Below are positions 63,470 through 64,000 of a DNA stretch of 64,000 bases, one piece after another. This stretch comes from an uncultured Hyphomicrobiales bacterium. GTDB taxonomy: Bacteria; Pseudomonadota; Alphaproteobacteria; Rhizobiales; Ancalomicrobiaceae. The notes under the pieces are model-generated. The model was given only the letters and a program-made list of their open reading frames with translations, was not told the origin of the DNA and did no database searches. The position numbers and the translations under genes were made by a program. Positions within the stretch are counted from its first letter, which is position 1; each line of letters starts with the position of its first letter. The stretch is from NCBI GenBank assembly GCA_903930435.1, contig CAIYYN010000024.1:1-64000 (forward strand), in the 5' to 3' direction.

Positions 63470-64000
63470 ATGAAAGAATTCCTGACTCTCGTGTTTGATC
63501 CACAATTTGTGCTGGCAGTTTTGACGGCACTCTTTGTGGCTGCGACAGTCATCACATTGGCCATGCCAATGATCGACAAGGATCCATTGAAGGCCAGAAT
63601 CAAAGCCGTCGCCCTGGAGCGCGAACAGATCAGGGCGCGCGAACGCTCGAAGCTCGCCAATGCGGAAGGCAAAATTCAGCTCCGCAACGAGCCGAAGGCC
63701 TACATGCGTGACCTCGTTGATCGCCTGCAATTGAAGAACATATTGGCGGATGAACAGACGATCGGCCGTTTGCGGATGGCCGGACAACGCGGCAAGGCAG
63801 CGATCACCGTCTATGTTTTCGCCCGTTTTGTCTTCCCGTTCATCCTCTTCGCCGTAGCAATCTTTTATTTCTTTGTTGTGGGGGTACTTGCCACGCGCCC
63901 GGTTGGATTCAGGTTGATGCTCGCCGTTCTTGCGGCTGCGGGGGGACTTTATGTTCCCAACCTCTACCTGTCCAACATGATCGCCAAACGTCAGCAATCC
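63470..64000 (+). CDS. tadC: Tad inner-membrane platform protein TadC (cut by window edge)
   Basis: Open to the right edge, at least 177 codons. The N-terminus MKEFLTLVFDPQFVLAVLTA begins a first helix (about 13-33), a charged cytoplasmic stretch follows, then DLVDRLQLKNILADEQTIGRLRMAGQRGKAAITVYVFARFVFPF leading into two helices, as in TadC. It begins 13 nt after the tadB stop. The T2SSF core should lie beyond the window. Confidence 0.85.
   Translation, partial: MKEFLTLVFDPQFVLAVLTALFVAATVITLAMPMIDKDPLKARIKAVALEREQIRARERSKLANAEGKIQLRNEPKAYMRDLVDRLQLKNILADEQTIGRLRMAGQRGKAAITVYVFARFVFPFILFAVAIFYFFVVGVLATRPVGFRLMLAVLAAAGGLYVPNLYLSNMIAKRQQS

Overview
The window looks like a chromosome segment of a GC-rich alphaproteobacterium, most likely of the order Hyphomicrobiales (Rhizobiales). 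Supporting signs are the trpF-trpB-trpA-accD-folC block, a PepSY/response-regulator/kinase trio resembling FeuNPQ, an mbfA-type ferritin-VIT1 gene behind an Irr-box-like palindrome, DUF1127 and DUF6460 small proteins, and a Tad/Cpa pilus locus. No tRNA, rRNA, CRISPR array, transposase or prophage was recognised. Genus was not determined.

Layout. 1-2491: a TadG-like surface protein with a von Willebrand type-D-like region and a small secreted protein, then a quiet AT-rich gap. 2492-12743: phosphonate (C-P lyase) cluster, phnGHIJKL on the minus strand, the GntR regulator phnF divergent, the transporter phnC-D-E-E on the minus strand, and a divergent hexapeptide acetyltransferase behind a Pho-box-like site. 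phnM and phnN are absent. 12826-16397: a DUF6460 protein, puuA/puuB-like genes and a BrnT/BrnA toxin-antitoxin pair. 16400-22887: folC, accD, trpA, an acidic coiled-coil protein, trpB and trpF. 23294-25776: PepSY protein, response regulator and histidine kinase. 25800-29947: alkB with a coupled leader ORF, then dnaK (heat-shock-type promoter) and dnaJ. 30046-37455: a DUF1003 protein, molybdenum-cofactor/XdhC maturation genes, uronate dehydrogenase and an SMP-30 lactonase, a RutE-like nitroreductase and a short MurJ-like flippase. 37948-41268: a DUF1127 protein, HAD phosphatase, xylulokinase and an AT-rich orphan gene ending in an SSB-like acidic tail. 41351-47562: Entner-Doudoroff set edd, zwf, a PfkB sugar kinase and a ROK regulator. 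47992-50654: cysK, dut, mbfA. 50775-64000: Tad pilus locus: two TadE-like genes and a stand-alone secretin-N-like protein on the minus strand, then four tandem flp pilin genes and cpaA-B-C-D-E-F-tadB-tadC on the plus strand, tadC running off the right edge.

How the parts work together. The phn genes import organophosphonates and break their C-P bond under apparent PhnF and PhoB control. zwf, edd and the PfkB kinase feed phosphorylated sugars into the Entner-Doudoroff route. The Tad locus encodes the pilin, prepilin peptidase, secretin, lipoprotein, ATPases and inner-membrane platform of an adhesive pilus. The most unusual points are the orphan protein with a perfect SSB-type C-terminus, the array of four self-contained flp transcription units encoding almost one and the same mature pilin, and a TTAA-N9-TTAA element at a fixed distance before each pilin gene.
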